From JAICLL01 sp035252155 (GTDB lineage Bacteria; Planctomycetota; Planctomycetia; Pirellulales; JAICIG01), in the NCBI GenBank assembly GCA_035252155.1, contig DATFDL010000441.1, forward strand, positions 1 to 12,227: a DNA stretch of 12,227 bases. The letters are read 5' to 3'. A model generated the notes under the pieces. It searched no databases. It had not been told where the DNA came from and saw only the letters and a program-made list of their open reading frames with translations. The stretch's first letter is position 1, and every line of letters begins with the position of its first letter. Of the stretch, positions 6,687 through 12,165 are shown piece by piece. Both the position numbers and the translations under genes were made by a program.

Positions 6687-7532
6687 CTACTCTTCGAACT
6701 CGAAGTAGCGATATCTCGACCAGCGGCTGACGCCCAGGCGGTTTTTGGCCCTCACGCGCCACCGCCCCGCCCCTGCGCTGTAAAACGCCATCGCCACGTA
6801 GGGCATGCGCGACTTGAGGATCTCATCCACCTCGTAGTCCAGCGCTTGCGTAACCGGCCCCACATCGCTCATCACTTCGATCTCGGTCGTCGGATCGCTA
6901 CTGCTGATTTCGACCTCGTATTCCATCGGATAAACGCCCGACGAAGGCATCCAACGCATGTCAAAAAAGCGCGGATAGTGATCGAGCAATGCGTTGTCCG
7001 CAGGCGAAATCAATTCGGGCGTCGTGGGCTTGCCATCGGCGGAAAGATGGCCGTCGAACGGATCTTGCTTGAATTCCACCCGCCCCTCGTCGAACGCGAT
7101 TGTGAACTCATACGCTTCCGGCATACTCGGCGAATCGTATCGAATTCTGCCATAGGTCCAAGGGAACAGGGTCTGTGCGTACGACTTCTGGAACTTGACC
7201 GACGCAATCGCCTGCTCGCGGGTGTAGCCTTCGGCGATGACGGACGCGATGTACGATTCCCAGCTCTGTCGCTCCAGCGGCTCGCCCAAGAGCGCGATTA
7301 CCTCTTTTTCGGTCATGCCGGGCGATACTCGTCGCCAGCGATCGTAATCCGGCTGAATGAACATGTCGCCTATGTTGGCGCTTTTCCGGTGCACCAGCGC
7401 CGGCGGCGAGGCGGCGCTTCGATAACTGCGCCGGCGCCTTCGCCTGCAATGGCGCGCGTCGCCGCGACGGGGGCTCAGCAGTGCCGCCGCCAACGCGCCG
7501 CAGGCCGTGAGAAACGTCCGTCGTGCAGTCAT
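6687..7532 (-). CDS. Tat-signal protein with SmpA-like and FN3-like parts
   Basis: The 281-residue product starts MTARRTFLTA, a twin-arginine motif followed by a hydrophobic stretch (CGALAAALL), so export by Tat is likely. A very arginine-rich segment (about 29-37) follows. Residues about 70-90 (SPGMTEKEVIALLGEPLERQ) match the SmpA/OmlA/BamE-like GM-x-x-x-E-V-x-x-L-L-G-x-P pattern. Residues about 171-281 look like a fibronectin-III-type beta sandwich with a PELISPADN start and a GRWRVRAKNRLGVSRWS ending. ATG 7532 is supported by AGAGGA about eight bases upstream and by the Tat motif; the longer TTG start adds nothing recognisable. It begins 22 bases after the preceding gene and is probably in the same operon. 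Its exact role is unknown. Confidence 0.7.
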   Translation of the reverse strand: MTARRTFLTACGALAAALLSPRRGDARHCRRRRRRSYRSAASPPALVHRKSANIGDMFIQPDYDRWRRVSPGMTEKEVIALLGEPLERQSWESYIASVIAEGYTREQAIASVKFQKSYAQTLFPWTYGRIRYDSPSMPEAYEFTIAFDEGRVEFKQDPFDGHLSADGKPTTPELISPADNALLDHYPRFFDMRWMPSSGVYPMEYEVEISSSDPTTEIEVMSDVGPVTQALDYEVDEILKSRMPYVAMAFYSAGAGRWRVRAKNRLGVSRWSRYRYFEFEE

Positions 7533-7554
7533 GTATTGTCCTCTGTGCCAGCGG

Positions 7555-7893
7555 CTACTTCGACTCAAACCAGCTTAAAAGACAGCGTATTGCCGCGGTG
7601 TCCTGGATCGGAATAACATCTTCCTCTTCGATGCCGTTTTCCGAGTCACACTTTAGAAAATGCATCGTCTCAGGACTCTCAAACTCCAATTCGAGCGACC
7701 GACCACCGCGGTGCCACTCAAGCTGCACCCGACCCCGCGTCATGGGTACAACTTGGGGTGCCGGCGCGGCGTCGTGGGCAAGCGATTCAATGAATCGCGT
7801 CGCGGCATCGAGAATCTTGGGATCCAGCGGCACAGCCCCGTAGCCATCCCAATTCGCTTTGAATTGGCGTAGCCTTTCAATCGAGCAGTGCAT
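7555..7893 (-). CDS. WDGYGA-type hypothetical protein, coupled to the XRE gene
   Basis: The 112-residue product carries NWDGYGAVPLDPKILDAA (14-31) and then a VQLEWHRGGRSLELEFES strand pair. I recognise this as a recurring planctomycete hypothetical pattern without a known function. ATG 7893 shares its first base with the upstream XRE stop (TGATG), which implies translational coupling; a GTG at 7896 is the alternative. Cotranslation with an antitoxin-like regulator suggests a third component of the module or a partner protein, which is inference. There is no signal peptide or membrane segment. The acidic C-terminal half (SENGIEEEDVIPIQDT) is notable. Confidence 0.65.
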   Translation of the reverse strand: MHCSIERLRQFKANWDGYGAVPLDPKILDAATRFIESLAHDAAPAPQVVPMTRGRVQLEWHRGGRSLELEFESPETMHFLKCDSENGIEEEDVIPIQDTAAIRCLLSWFESK

Positions 7894-8378
7894 CACTCAT
7901 CGTCATGCGAATGGCTCGGATCAAAAAACGACGGCGGCTTCCCCGTTGCGGCTGCGATCTTCTCCATCGTTGCCGATGAGGGACTATGAACGCCGTTCTC
8001 CAGCCGGCTGATATGGCTTTGCGGGAGCTTCGTTCGCTGCGCCAACTCCGCTTGCGTTAGACCAGCCTGCTCGCGCGCCTCCCTCAGACGTGAGCTTACG
8101 AAGCCGAGCCAGCTCTCCATACCGATTGGCTCGTCCTCGGCGGCGAATGCGACAACGTTGCCTTTCGATTGATCGAGTATTTCGCGAAAAGCTCGGGCCG
8201 CCGCTTCCTCTTCCTCGTCGGTTTCCGCGTTGAATAATACCTTGCTCAGCTCGAATAAATCTTCCTTGTCATCAGGCGGCAAATTCCGAATCCGCTCAAC
8301 CAACACGGCGATCGCCATTGTCAGGGCGGCTTCGCCCAAGTCAACCTTCTTCTCGCTTCTGTCGTTCACGGTCTTCAT
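7893..8378 (-). CDS. XRE-family transcriptional regulator, antitoxin-like
   Basis: The 161-residue product has a helical N-terminal part (residues 12-75, acidic around TDEEEEAAARAF) and a C-terminal XRE/Cro helix-turn-helix (97-152; GLTQAELAQRTKLPQSHISRLENG). This layout fits antitoxins of type II pairs in which the toxin is encoded just upstream. ATG 8378 is favoured over a start at 8402, because MKTVNDRSEKK looks like a natural N-terminus. It overlaps the upstream 62-residue gene by 38 bases and shares one base with the downstream gene. Autorepression through the duplicated 17-mers at 8631-8689 is plausible. Confidence 0.75.
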   Translation of the reverse strand: MKTVNDRSEKKVDLGEAALTMAIAVLVERIRNLPPDDKEDLFELSKVLFNAETDEEEEAAARAFREILDQSKGNVVAFAAEDEPIGMESWLGFVSSRLREAREQAGLTQAELAQRTKLPQSHISRLENGVHSPSSATMEKIAAATGKPPSFFDPSHSHDDE

Positions 8379-8529
8379 TAACCTGCATGGCGAGGTGCTC
8401 ATACTGCGGCTCCGTTACGAGCCGGATGATTTCCTCAAACGCGAAATCAAGAATCCCGACGTTCCACTCATATCCTGGTTCTGGGCCGCCACCTTGGCGC
8501 ACTCCGATCTTGATTTGCTTCTTGCCCAC
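8341..8529 (-). CDS. Small protein, probable truncated toxin (HigB/Gp49-like N-terminus)
   Basis: The 62-residue product starts MGKKQIKIGVRQGGGPEPGY and continues through a helix ending QYEHLAMQV. From memory this N-terminal pattern belongs to longer proteins (about 130 residues) paired with XRE antitoxins. Here the frame runs out after NEDRERQKREEG, which is the antitoxin start region read in another frame. A deletion joining the toxin N-terminus to the antitoxin start would explain this. The GTG start at 8529 has a strong AAGGAG six bases upstream. It may be an inactive remnant or a functional small protein; the family assignment is unconfirmed. Confidence 0.55.
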   Translation of the reverse strand: MGKKQIKIGVRQGGGPEPGYEWNVGILDFAFEEIIRLVTEPQYEHLAMQVNEDRERQKREEG

Positions 8530-8601
8530 CGTTGGCTCCTTTGGTGACCGCGGTCCCTCGTGGCAAAGCCATTCATCGCATTGCGCTCCAGTGAACGCCG
8601 C

Positions 8602-8619
8602 CTAAAGCAATTGCTTTAG
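8602..8619. repeat. Perfect 18-bp palindrome in the predicted leader
   Basis: CTAAAGCAATTGCTTTAG at 8602-8619 is fully self-complementary. It lies between the predicted transcription start (near 8625) and GTG 8529, so it may fold in the leader RNA or bind a dimeric regulator. Confidence 0.65.
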
Positions 8620-8630
8620 CCTCAGCGCCA

Positions 8631-8689
8631 CATAATATACAACACTCATCGGCCGGTCAACCCGCCCTATTGAATATTATACAACACTC
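8631..8689 (-). promoter_or_regulatory. Duplicated 17-mer, operator candidate
   Basis: On the minus strand GAGTGTTGTATAATATT (8689-8673) and GAGTGTTGTATATTATG (8647-8631) are direct repeats 42 bases apart, with 14 of 17 positions shared. The downstream copy covers the -10 box, and the upstream copy contains its own TATAAT. This fits cooperative binding by the XRE protein, or two alternative promoters. Confidence 0.55.
8632..8660 (-). promoter_or_regulatory. Promoter for the toxin-remnant/XRE operon
   Basis: On the minus strand TTGACC (8660-8655) is followed by a 17-base spacer and TATTAT (8637-8632). It lies about 100 bases before GTG 8529. Confidence 0.65.
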
Positions 8690-8779
8690 CCCTCGCGTTT
8701 GGCAGTCGGCTTTGATTTTCATAAGTTGCTTGTATGAAGTAAGTTGCGACGTATGGCTCTAGCCCGACCTCCCTTCCCA

Positions 8780-9940
8780 TCACGGAGTGCCGCGACTACT
8801 TGGCACAAACTCGGCCGACACCACCGCGCGCCCGGCCGAGGATCGATATCGCGCCGAGGGAATGCCCGAGCGGTTGCCGCCCAAGGGCTTCACGCCACGA
8901 ATGAGCCAGTCGGGTGATGCGCGCAAGTGCGCGATCATCGCGGGATGACTCGTGGTGATCGTCGCGCGGCGATTGGCCGACGCGATCAACTCGCCGGAGA
9001 CTCGCAACATCGCGGCGCCAATGCCGACGCCTTGATAGTCGGGCAGCACCACCAGCCGCGCAATCCGCCACACGCCGCGGCGGCCGAACATCGGTAGCCA
9101 GGCGGCAAACGCCGCGGGACGAGCGTCGATGATGCCCATCACGCACGTCGTGCCATACGGCAAGTCGGCGCTCAAATAATGATGTCTCGCAAACAGGGAC
9201 CATGCTTCACGCCGGCAACGGAACAATCGCAATCGGATCGGCGGTCGCCGAAGACGCCCCCGTGTGAGCTGACCCGTGCCCATGTCGAGCGCCCAATCGG
9301 GCTCGAGCCAGGCGAGCACGTCGTCATGGCAGGTGACGGCCACCAGGCGGCGGTTGAGCTTGCCCGAGCGAATGGCCTTGCTCACCGCCGCCGACGCCAT
9401 CCGCGCCACCGCTCGATCGACCACGCTGGTGAACTCATCGCACACGACGATTCGCCGTCGGGCGCGCGATACACACCAACCCGAAGCGTCAGCGAGGCCA
9501 GCGTGTCGTCGTGCCTCGCTGACGCTTCGGGTTGGCGTCAAGAACGCCTTGGCCAGATCGCACCGAAATCGTTCGCCGGTCGAGAGCGTGTGATACGGCC
9601 TCAACCACGCCGGCGGGCTCGAAAAACCAACCGCCGTCAGCGTCTGCGTAACTTCCTTGATCGATCGCTGCCCAAAACAATCGATCACCGCCCGATCGCG
9701 CGGCCAGTGATTCGGCCGCGCCACACAACCGCCGAAGGCCGCACGGGCGACCGTGGTCTTGCCGCTGCCCGACCGCCCGATAATCGCACCAATCTGCCAC
9801 GGCTCATCAACGCCCGGCACGTCGACCGAAAACTCCTGGCGGCAGCGCGCGGACGACGGCAGCCCGAACATGCCCCGCACCTGTTCCACGCGAAAGCTCT
9901 CGCGTATTGGGCAATCGACTACAGCGTTAATACTCGGCAT
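8780..9940 (-). CDS. ABC-type ATPase fused to a GNAT acetyltransferase domain
   Basis: The 386-residue product joins two domains. ATPase: Walker A GRSGSGKT (55-62), signature LSTGE (119-123), Walker B IVVCDE (164-169) with TSVVD after it, and switch His205. GNAT: HHYLS (253-257), then VVLPDYQGVGIGAAM (297-311), where QGVGIG is the acetyl-CoA pyrophosphate loop, then TTSHPAM (329-335). There are no membrane segments, so it is not a transporter. The architecture matches COG2401 (ABC-type ATPase fused to a predicted acetyltransferase). Phage Mu Mom, a DNA-modifying GNAT-like enzyme, is a possible functional analogy only. A perfect inverted repeat (9476-9535) encodes residues 136-155, between signature and Walker B. 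ATG 9940 lies inside the end of the 53-residue gene. Confidence 0.85.
   Translation of the reverse strand: MPSINAVVDCPIRESFRVEQVRGMFGLPSSARCRQEFSVDVPGVDEPWQIGAIIGRSGSGKTTVARAAFGGCVARPNHWPRDRAVIDCFGQRSIKEVTQTLTAVGFSSPPAWLRPYHTLSTGERFRCDLAKAFLTPTRSVSEARRHAGLADASGWCVSRARRRIVVCDEFTSVVDRAVARMASAAVSKAIRSGKLNRRLVAVTCHDDVLAWLEPDWALDMGTGQLTRGRLRRPPIRLRLFRCRREAWSLFARHHYLSADLPYGTTCVMGIIDARPAAFAAWLPMFGRRGVWRIARLVVLPDYQGVGIGAAMLRVSGELIASANRRATITTSHPAMIAHLRASPDWLIRGVKPLGGNRSGIPSARYRSSAGRAVVSAEFVPSSRGTP
9476..9535. repeat. Perfect 22-bp inverted repeat inserted in frame in the ATPase gene
   Basis: Arms 9476-9497 and 9514-9535 are exact reverse complements (CCAACCCGAAGCGTCAGC...), with a 16-base loop. The block is 60 bases, exactly 20 codons, read in frame as PTRSVSE...LADASGW. 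A typical ABC ATPase has about 24 residues from the signature to the Walker B Asp; this one has about 49. Confidence 0.85.
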
Positions 9941-10080
9941 CGTAGACCCTGGGCTTTGAGTTGTTCATATACGCGCCGCTGCTGCCGCTCGTCGACGCAC
10001 TGCACGAGCACGTGATAGGCGTCGGTGGGTTGCGACGGACGCGGGGTGGTTGGACGTTTTGCCTTGCGTTGATGCTGCAT
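9919..10080 (-). CDS. 53-residue protein overlapping the ABC-GNAT gene
   Basis: Reading from ATG 10080 to TAG 9919 gives a 53-residue basic protein: MQHQRKAKRPTTPRPSQPTD, then AYHVLVQCVDERQQRRVYEQ, then LKAQGLRCRVLTL. The first 18 residues are probably disordered. The rest looks like a compact beta-alpha-beta piece, with a VLVQC strand, a charged helix and a CRVLTL strand at the very end. I recall similar ...CRVLTL C-termini in phage proteins next to acetyltransferase genes, unverified. Its end overlaps the next start by 22 bases, so the two are likely translated together. An 8-base tandem repeat abuts the ATG and there is no Shine-Dalgarno. The sequence alone does not give a function; a partner for the ABC-GNAT protein is the simplest idea. 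Confidence 0.65.
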   Translation of the reverse strand: MQHQRKAKRPTTPRPSQPTDAYHVLVQCVDERQQRRVYEQLKAQGLRCRVLTL

Positions 10081-10081
10081 T

Positions 10082-10129
10082 GGGAGCTGGGGAGCTGGGG
10101 AGCTGGGGAGCTGGGGAGCAGGGGAGCAG
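10082..10129. repeat. Octamer tandem repeat (GGGAGCTG)x4 (GGGAGCAG)x2
   Basis: Four GGGAGCTG units (10082-10113) are followed by two GGGAGCAG units (10114-10129), then AGAGAGAATGA. The array ends one base from the 53-residue gene start. An inverted, degenerate version (CTCCCCTGCTCCC...) is at 10153-10188, and a related block is at 10730-10770. Confidence 0.8.
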
Positions 10130-10152
10130 AGAGAGAATGAAGAATACGAATT

Positions 10153-10188
10153 CTCCCCTGCTCCCGTGCTCCCATGCCCCCCTGCTCG
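10153..10188. repeat. Inverted degenerate copy of the octamer array
   Basis: CTCCC-xTG-CTCCC units here are complementary to 10114-10129, so 10114-10188 could form a stem-loop. The reverse complement of CCCATGCCCCCCTGCTC (10171-10187) matches GAGCAGGGGGGCATGGG at the right edge of the window (12210-12226). Confidence 0.65.
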
Positions 10189-10217
10189 TTACCAGTGTTT
10201 CCGGCGCTGTTCAACCT

Positions 10218-10436
10218 TCACAGCCCCGCTAGCCGTTCCTCGTGCTCATCCAGCCGCCGCTCATGCTCTTCGAGCTTCTGGGCGTGCAACAGCAGCACGC
10301 GGGCCATGTGGCGCAGCGACAGCGTGTAGCTGGCGATCCGCGCCAGCTTGCTGTTGACGCTCCACATCCACGGCCCGACCACCGAGCCGATGGCCACAAT
10401 CACGCCGATGGCAATGCCCCAGTCTTCGCTTTTCAT
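10218..10436 (-). CDS. Small membrane protein with a C-terminal coiled coil (holin-like candidate)
   Basis: The 72-residue product starts MKSEDWGIAIGVIVAIGSVV. It has one membrane segment (about 7-28), a linker (NSKLARIASYTLSLRHMARV) and a charged helical tail (HAQKLEEHERRLDEHEERLAGL) with heptad spacing. The open frame extends back to 10700, but that part reads through repeats, so ATG 10436 is the sensible start. No Shine-Dalgarno is seen. Small size, one membrane segment and a charged tail are compatible with holin- or lysis-accessory proteins, but many small membrane proteins look like this. Its neighbours are another one-segment membrane protein upstream and the 53-residue gene downstream. 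Confidence 0.6.
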   Translation of the reverse strand: MKSEDWGIAIGVIVAIGSVVGPWMWSVNSKLARIASYTLSLRHMARVLLLHAQKLEEHERRLDEHEERLAGL

Positions 10437-10448
10437 GGTGGAGGAGAG

Positions 10449-10478
10449 TTGGAAGTTTGAAGTTGGAAGTTGGAAGTG
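10449..10478. repeat. Heptamer tandem repeat TTGGAAG
   Basis: The block reads TTGGAAG TTTGAAG TTGGAAG TTGGAAG and then TG. It lies just upstream of the small membrane protein start at 10436. Confidence 0.7.
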
Positions 10479-10486
10479 TGGTGGCT

Positions 10487-10510
10487 GGGGCAGAGCCTTG
10501 GCGATGCCCC
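10487..10510. repeat. Dispersed hairpin element, copy 4
   Basis: GGGGCA (10487-10492) and TGCCCC (10505-10510) surround the loop GAGCCTTGGCGA, identical to copy 1 at 3045-3068. The flanking GGTGGCTG on the left is also shared. Confidence 0.75.
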
Positions 10511-10616
10511 GGCTGGTGCAGCAGGAAGTCACGAGAGTCGGGGGCGCGGGAGAGGGGAGCGTAGGAGACGCGGAGAAGGGACTCTTTCCTCCACGCGGCG
10601 GCGAATGTGACATCCG

Positions 10617-10691
10617 TGTGGCACAGCCGCCCTCGGCTGTGAGATGGTCGCCAAAGGCGACCGCGAGACAGCCGAGGGCGGCTGTCCCACA
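10617..10691. repeat. Nested inverted repeat (cruciform element)
   Basis: Arms 10617-10640 and 10668-10691 match at 23 of 24 positions, and the inner 18 (10623-10640 with 10668-10685) are perfect. The enclosed segment holds a second perfect hairpin, GGTCGCC-AAA-GGCGACC (10646-10662). Each outer arm is partly self-complementary (ACAGCCG...CGGCTGT). Confidence 0.85.
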
Positions 10692-10779
10692 TTGCCGCAT
10701 TCGCGGCCCGGTGGTTTATAACGAATTCTCCCTTGCTCCCTTGCTCCCCTGCTCCGCGTCTCCGCGTCTCCCGGTCGCA

Positions 10780-11229
10780 TCACGCCGCAGGGGCGGGCAC
10801 GGCTGCCGGTTTGCTCGCAGCGCTCGCAAACACCCCCACGCCGGCCGCCTCGCGCACCACGGAATCGAAAAACGCCTGCCGAGTCTTCACGTCTTGCAAT
10901 TCGGCCTTCACCAGTCCGTCGAGCAACTGGGCCAGCTCGGCCCGGCGCTTGACGGGGTCTTTCATCACGTTCACGGCATGGCGGAAGTCGTTGCGCAATT
11001 GCACGAAGTCCAAAAATGCCAGGTCGTTGAGAATGGGCGGCAATAGCTGAAAGCCGTGCTTGGCCAGCTCGTTCGACAGGTCATTGGCCTCGCGTTGCAG
11101 TTCTTTCAACTGACGATCGTCGCGGTACAGCAGCTTGCCGACCGCCACGCCGGCAATCGCCCAGCCGACCAAGGCGAACAGCCCGACCGGCGTGATTTCG
11201 AACAGTTGGAAAGCGAAGAGAGGGTGCAT
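10780..11229 (-). CDS. Hypothetical one-segment membrane protein with helical cytoplasmic part
   Basis: The 149-residue product starts MHPLFAFQLFEITPVGLFAL. It has one hydrophobic segment (about 11-30, VGLFALVGWAIAGVAVGKLL) and then a long helical region (DRQLKELQREANDLSNELAK and QLAQLLDGLVKAELQDVKTR-like heptads), ending in an Ala/Pro-rich tail. I do not recognise the family. ATG 11229 is supported by AAAGGA about eight bases upstream; an alternative start at 11280 lies outside this pattern. The neighbouring genes are also membrane or secreted proteins, so this group may act at the envelope. A lysis or virion-assembly role is possible but only by position. Confidence 0.6.
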   Translation of the reverse strand: MHPLFAFQLFEITPVGLFALVGWAIAGVAVGKLLYRDDRQLKELQREANDLSNELAKHGFQLLPPILNDLAFLDFVQLRNDFRHAVNVMKDPVKRRAELAQLLDGLVKAELQDVKTRQAFFDSVVREAAGVGVFASAASKPAAVPAPAA

Positions 11230-11291
11230 GAGGTGGTTCCTTTCGAGGTGAGTGGTTAACGGTTGATCCAAGACGTTCAAGGTTCGCCAGA

Positions 11292-11479
11292 GGGTTCAGG
11301 GTTCAGGGTTCAGGGTTCAGCATTTTCGCGCCGGGTTTTTGAGCTGGTGCCTGCGTGCGGAGTTGTGGAGCCTGCCGCACCGAGGGAATAATTCAGGGCG
11401 TACCTTCGGTTGAAAGCCGTCTGGTTCAGCGCCGCACGCGCGAAGTTCACAAAGATGTTGAACCCTGAACCCTGAACCC
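11292..11479. repeat. Segment bounded by inverted GGGTTCA heptamer arrays
   Basis: Four GGGTTCA units (11292-11319) on the left and three TGAACCC units (11459-11479) on the right are reverse complements of each other. They flank a 139-base segment (11320-11458). An open frame on the minus strand runs through the segment from a TTG and ends in the array, but I do not call it a gene. The layout looks like a short mobile or foldback element; no target-site duplication is established. Confidence 0.65.
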
Positions 11480-11500
11480 TTTGATCGCTCAAAAGGGCTG

Positions 11501-12145
11501 CTACCGCCGATTCGACTTCGCGGCAGCTAGAAACCCGGCGACTAGTGACACCACAAACACCGCGATCGTCACGGGCACGGTGTCATCCCGCCCGACCGAC
11601 GGTGTGTCGTCGTTCGGGCCGATGATGTCGGGAATCACCGGCTTGTCGTTCGGTACGTCGTCTGGTAGCGGGTCGGGCTCAGGCTCCGGTTGCGGAGTGG
11701 GACGCGGTCGCGGGCAGTGCGGACAATGCGCACGAATGCACTCGACAATGCCTTTGATCAGCGGCCAAGGCGCCTGCGGAATCGTCTCGCCGCTGGCCTT
11801 GTAGATGACCTTGCCCGATGCGTCTTGCAGCACGACGACGGGCAATCCAGCCGAGGTCAGATTGGCATACCGCGGCCAGACCGCGCTGGAGCGGTTGTAA
11901 TGGTGAAACAGCGTCTGGCTGCGCAGCCGGCTCAACTGCGGATCGCTGACGAACCAATCGAGAATCTCGCGTTCCCGCGGCGTCAACCGCACGTTGGTAA
12001 AGACGCTCGTATGCCAGGCGTGGGCATCCTCCGGCAGGTCGATGACCTGCTCCGCGAGTTGCTCCTCGGCCGGCGCCCGCGCCGGCAGCGCGGCGCTCAC
12101 CATGCAGGCGAGCAAGAGGGCGATGGATCGGAAACGGTCTTTCAT
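11501..12145 (-). CDS. Secreted, tail-anchored protein with possible thioredoxin-like core
   Basis: The 214-residue product has a signal peptide (MKDRFRSIALLLACMVSAAL, cleavage likely near ARA/PAEEQ). A globular part of about 120 residues follows, including RLTPREREILDWF (53-65) and LPVVVLQDASGKVIYKASG (101-119), the latter like the central strands of a thioredoxin fold. Then come CPHC (141-144), a Pro/Glu/Asp-rich linker (145-188) and a C-terminal membrane helix (190-209) with a basic end (KSNRR). The CxxC lies after the core, not at the usual active-site position, so redox activity is uncertain. AAAGGAG five bases before ATG 12145 fixes the start. It probably faces the periplasm or outer surface, tethered at its C-terminus. 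Confidence 0.65.
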   Translation of the reverse strand: MKDRFRSIALLLACMVSAALPARAPAEEQLAEQVIDLPEDAHAWHTSVFTNVRLTPREREILDWFVSDPQLSRLRSQTLFHHYNRSSAVWPRYANLTSAGLPVVVLQDASGKVIYKASGETIPQAPWPLIKGIVECIRAHCPHCPRPRPTPQPEPEPDPLPDDVPNDKPVIPDIIGPNDDTPSVGRDDTVPVTIAVFVVSLVAGFLAAAKSNRR

Positions 12146-12165
12146 GGGTACTCCTTTCAGTGGAT

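Larger units (their letters stand above)
10437..10779. other. Repeat-filled gap without a gene
   Basis: This 343-base gap contains a TTGGAAG heptamer tandem, hairpin copy 4, a nested cruciform and a CTCCC-rich block. The open frames through it are repeat-derived and I do not call any gene. Confidence 0.7.

Noticed and set aside
10081..10190. CRISPR-like array
   Set aside because: The units are 8-base tandem repeats without spacers, so this is not a CRISPR array. No cas gene is present in the window.
9927..10214. Minus-strand open frame of 95 codons
   Set aside because: Most of it translates the octamer arrays. The frame giving the 53-residue protein fits better and shows a coherent C-terminus.
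10529..10783. Minus-strand open frame of 84 codons
   Set aside because: It is a translation of the nested cruciform and CTCCC-rich repeats; such repeat-derived frames are common in planctomycete genomes.
11310..11492. Minus-strand open frame of 60 codons inside the heptamer-bounded segment
   Set aside because: It needs a TTG start, has no ribosome site, begins and ends in tandem repeat, and shows no family I can name. It was kept as part of the repeat feature.
11501..12145. Thiol-disulfide oxidoreductase call based on CPHC
   Set aside because: The CxxC motif comes after the putative core and just before the proline-rich linker, not at the N-terminus of a thioredoxin helix, so the activity is not supported.
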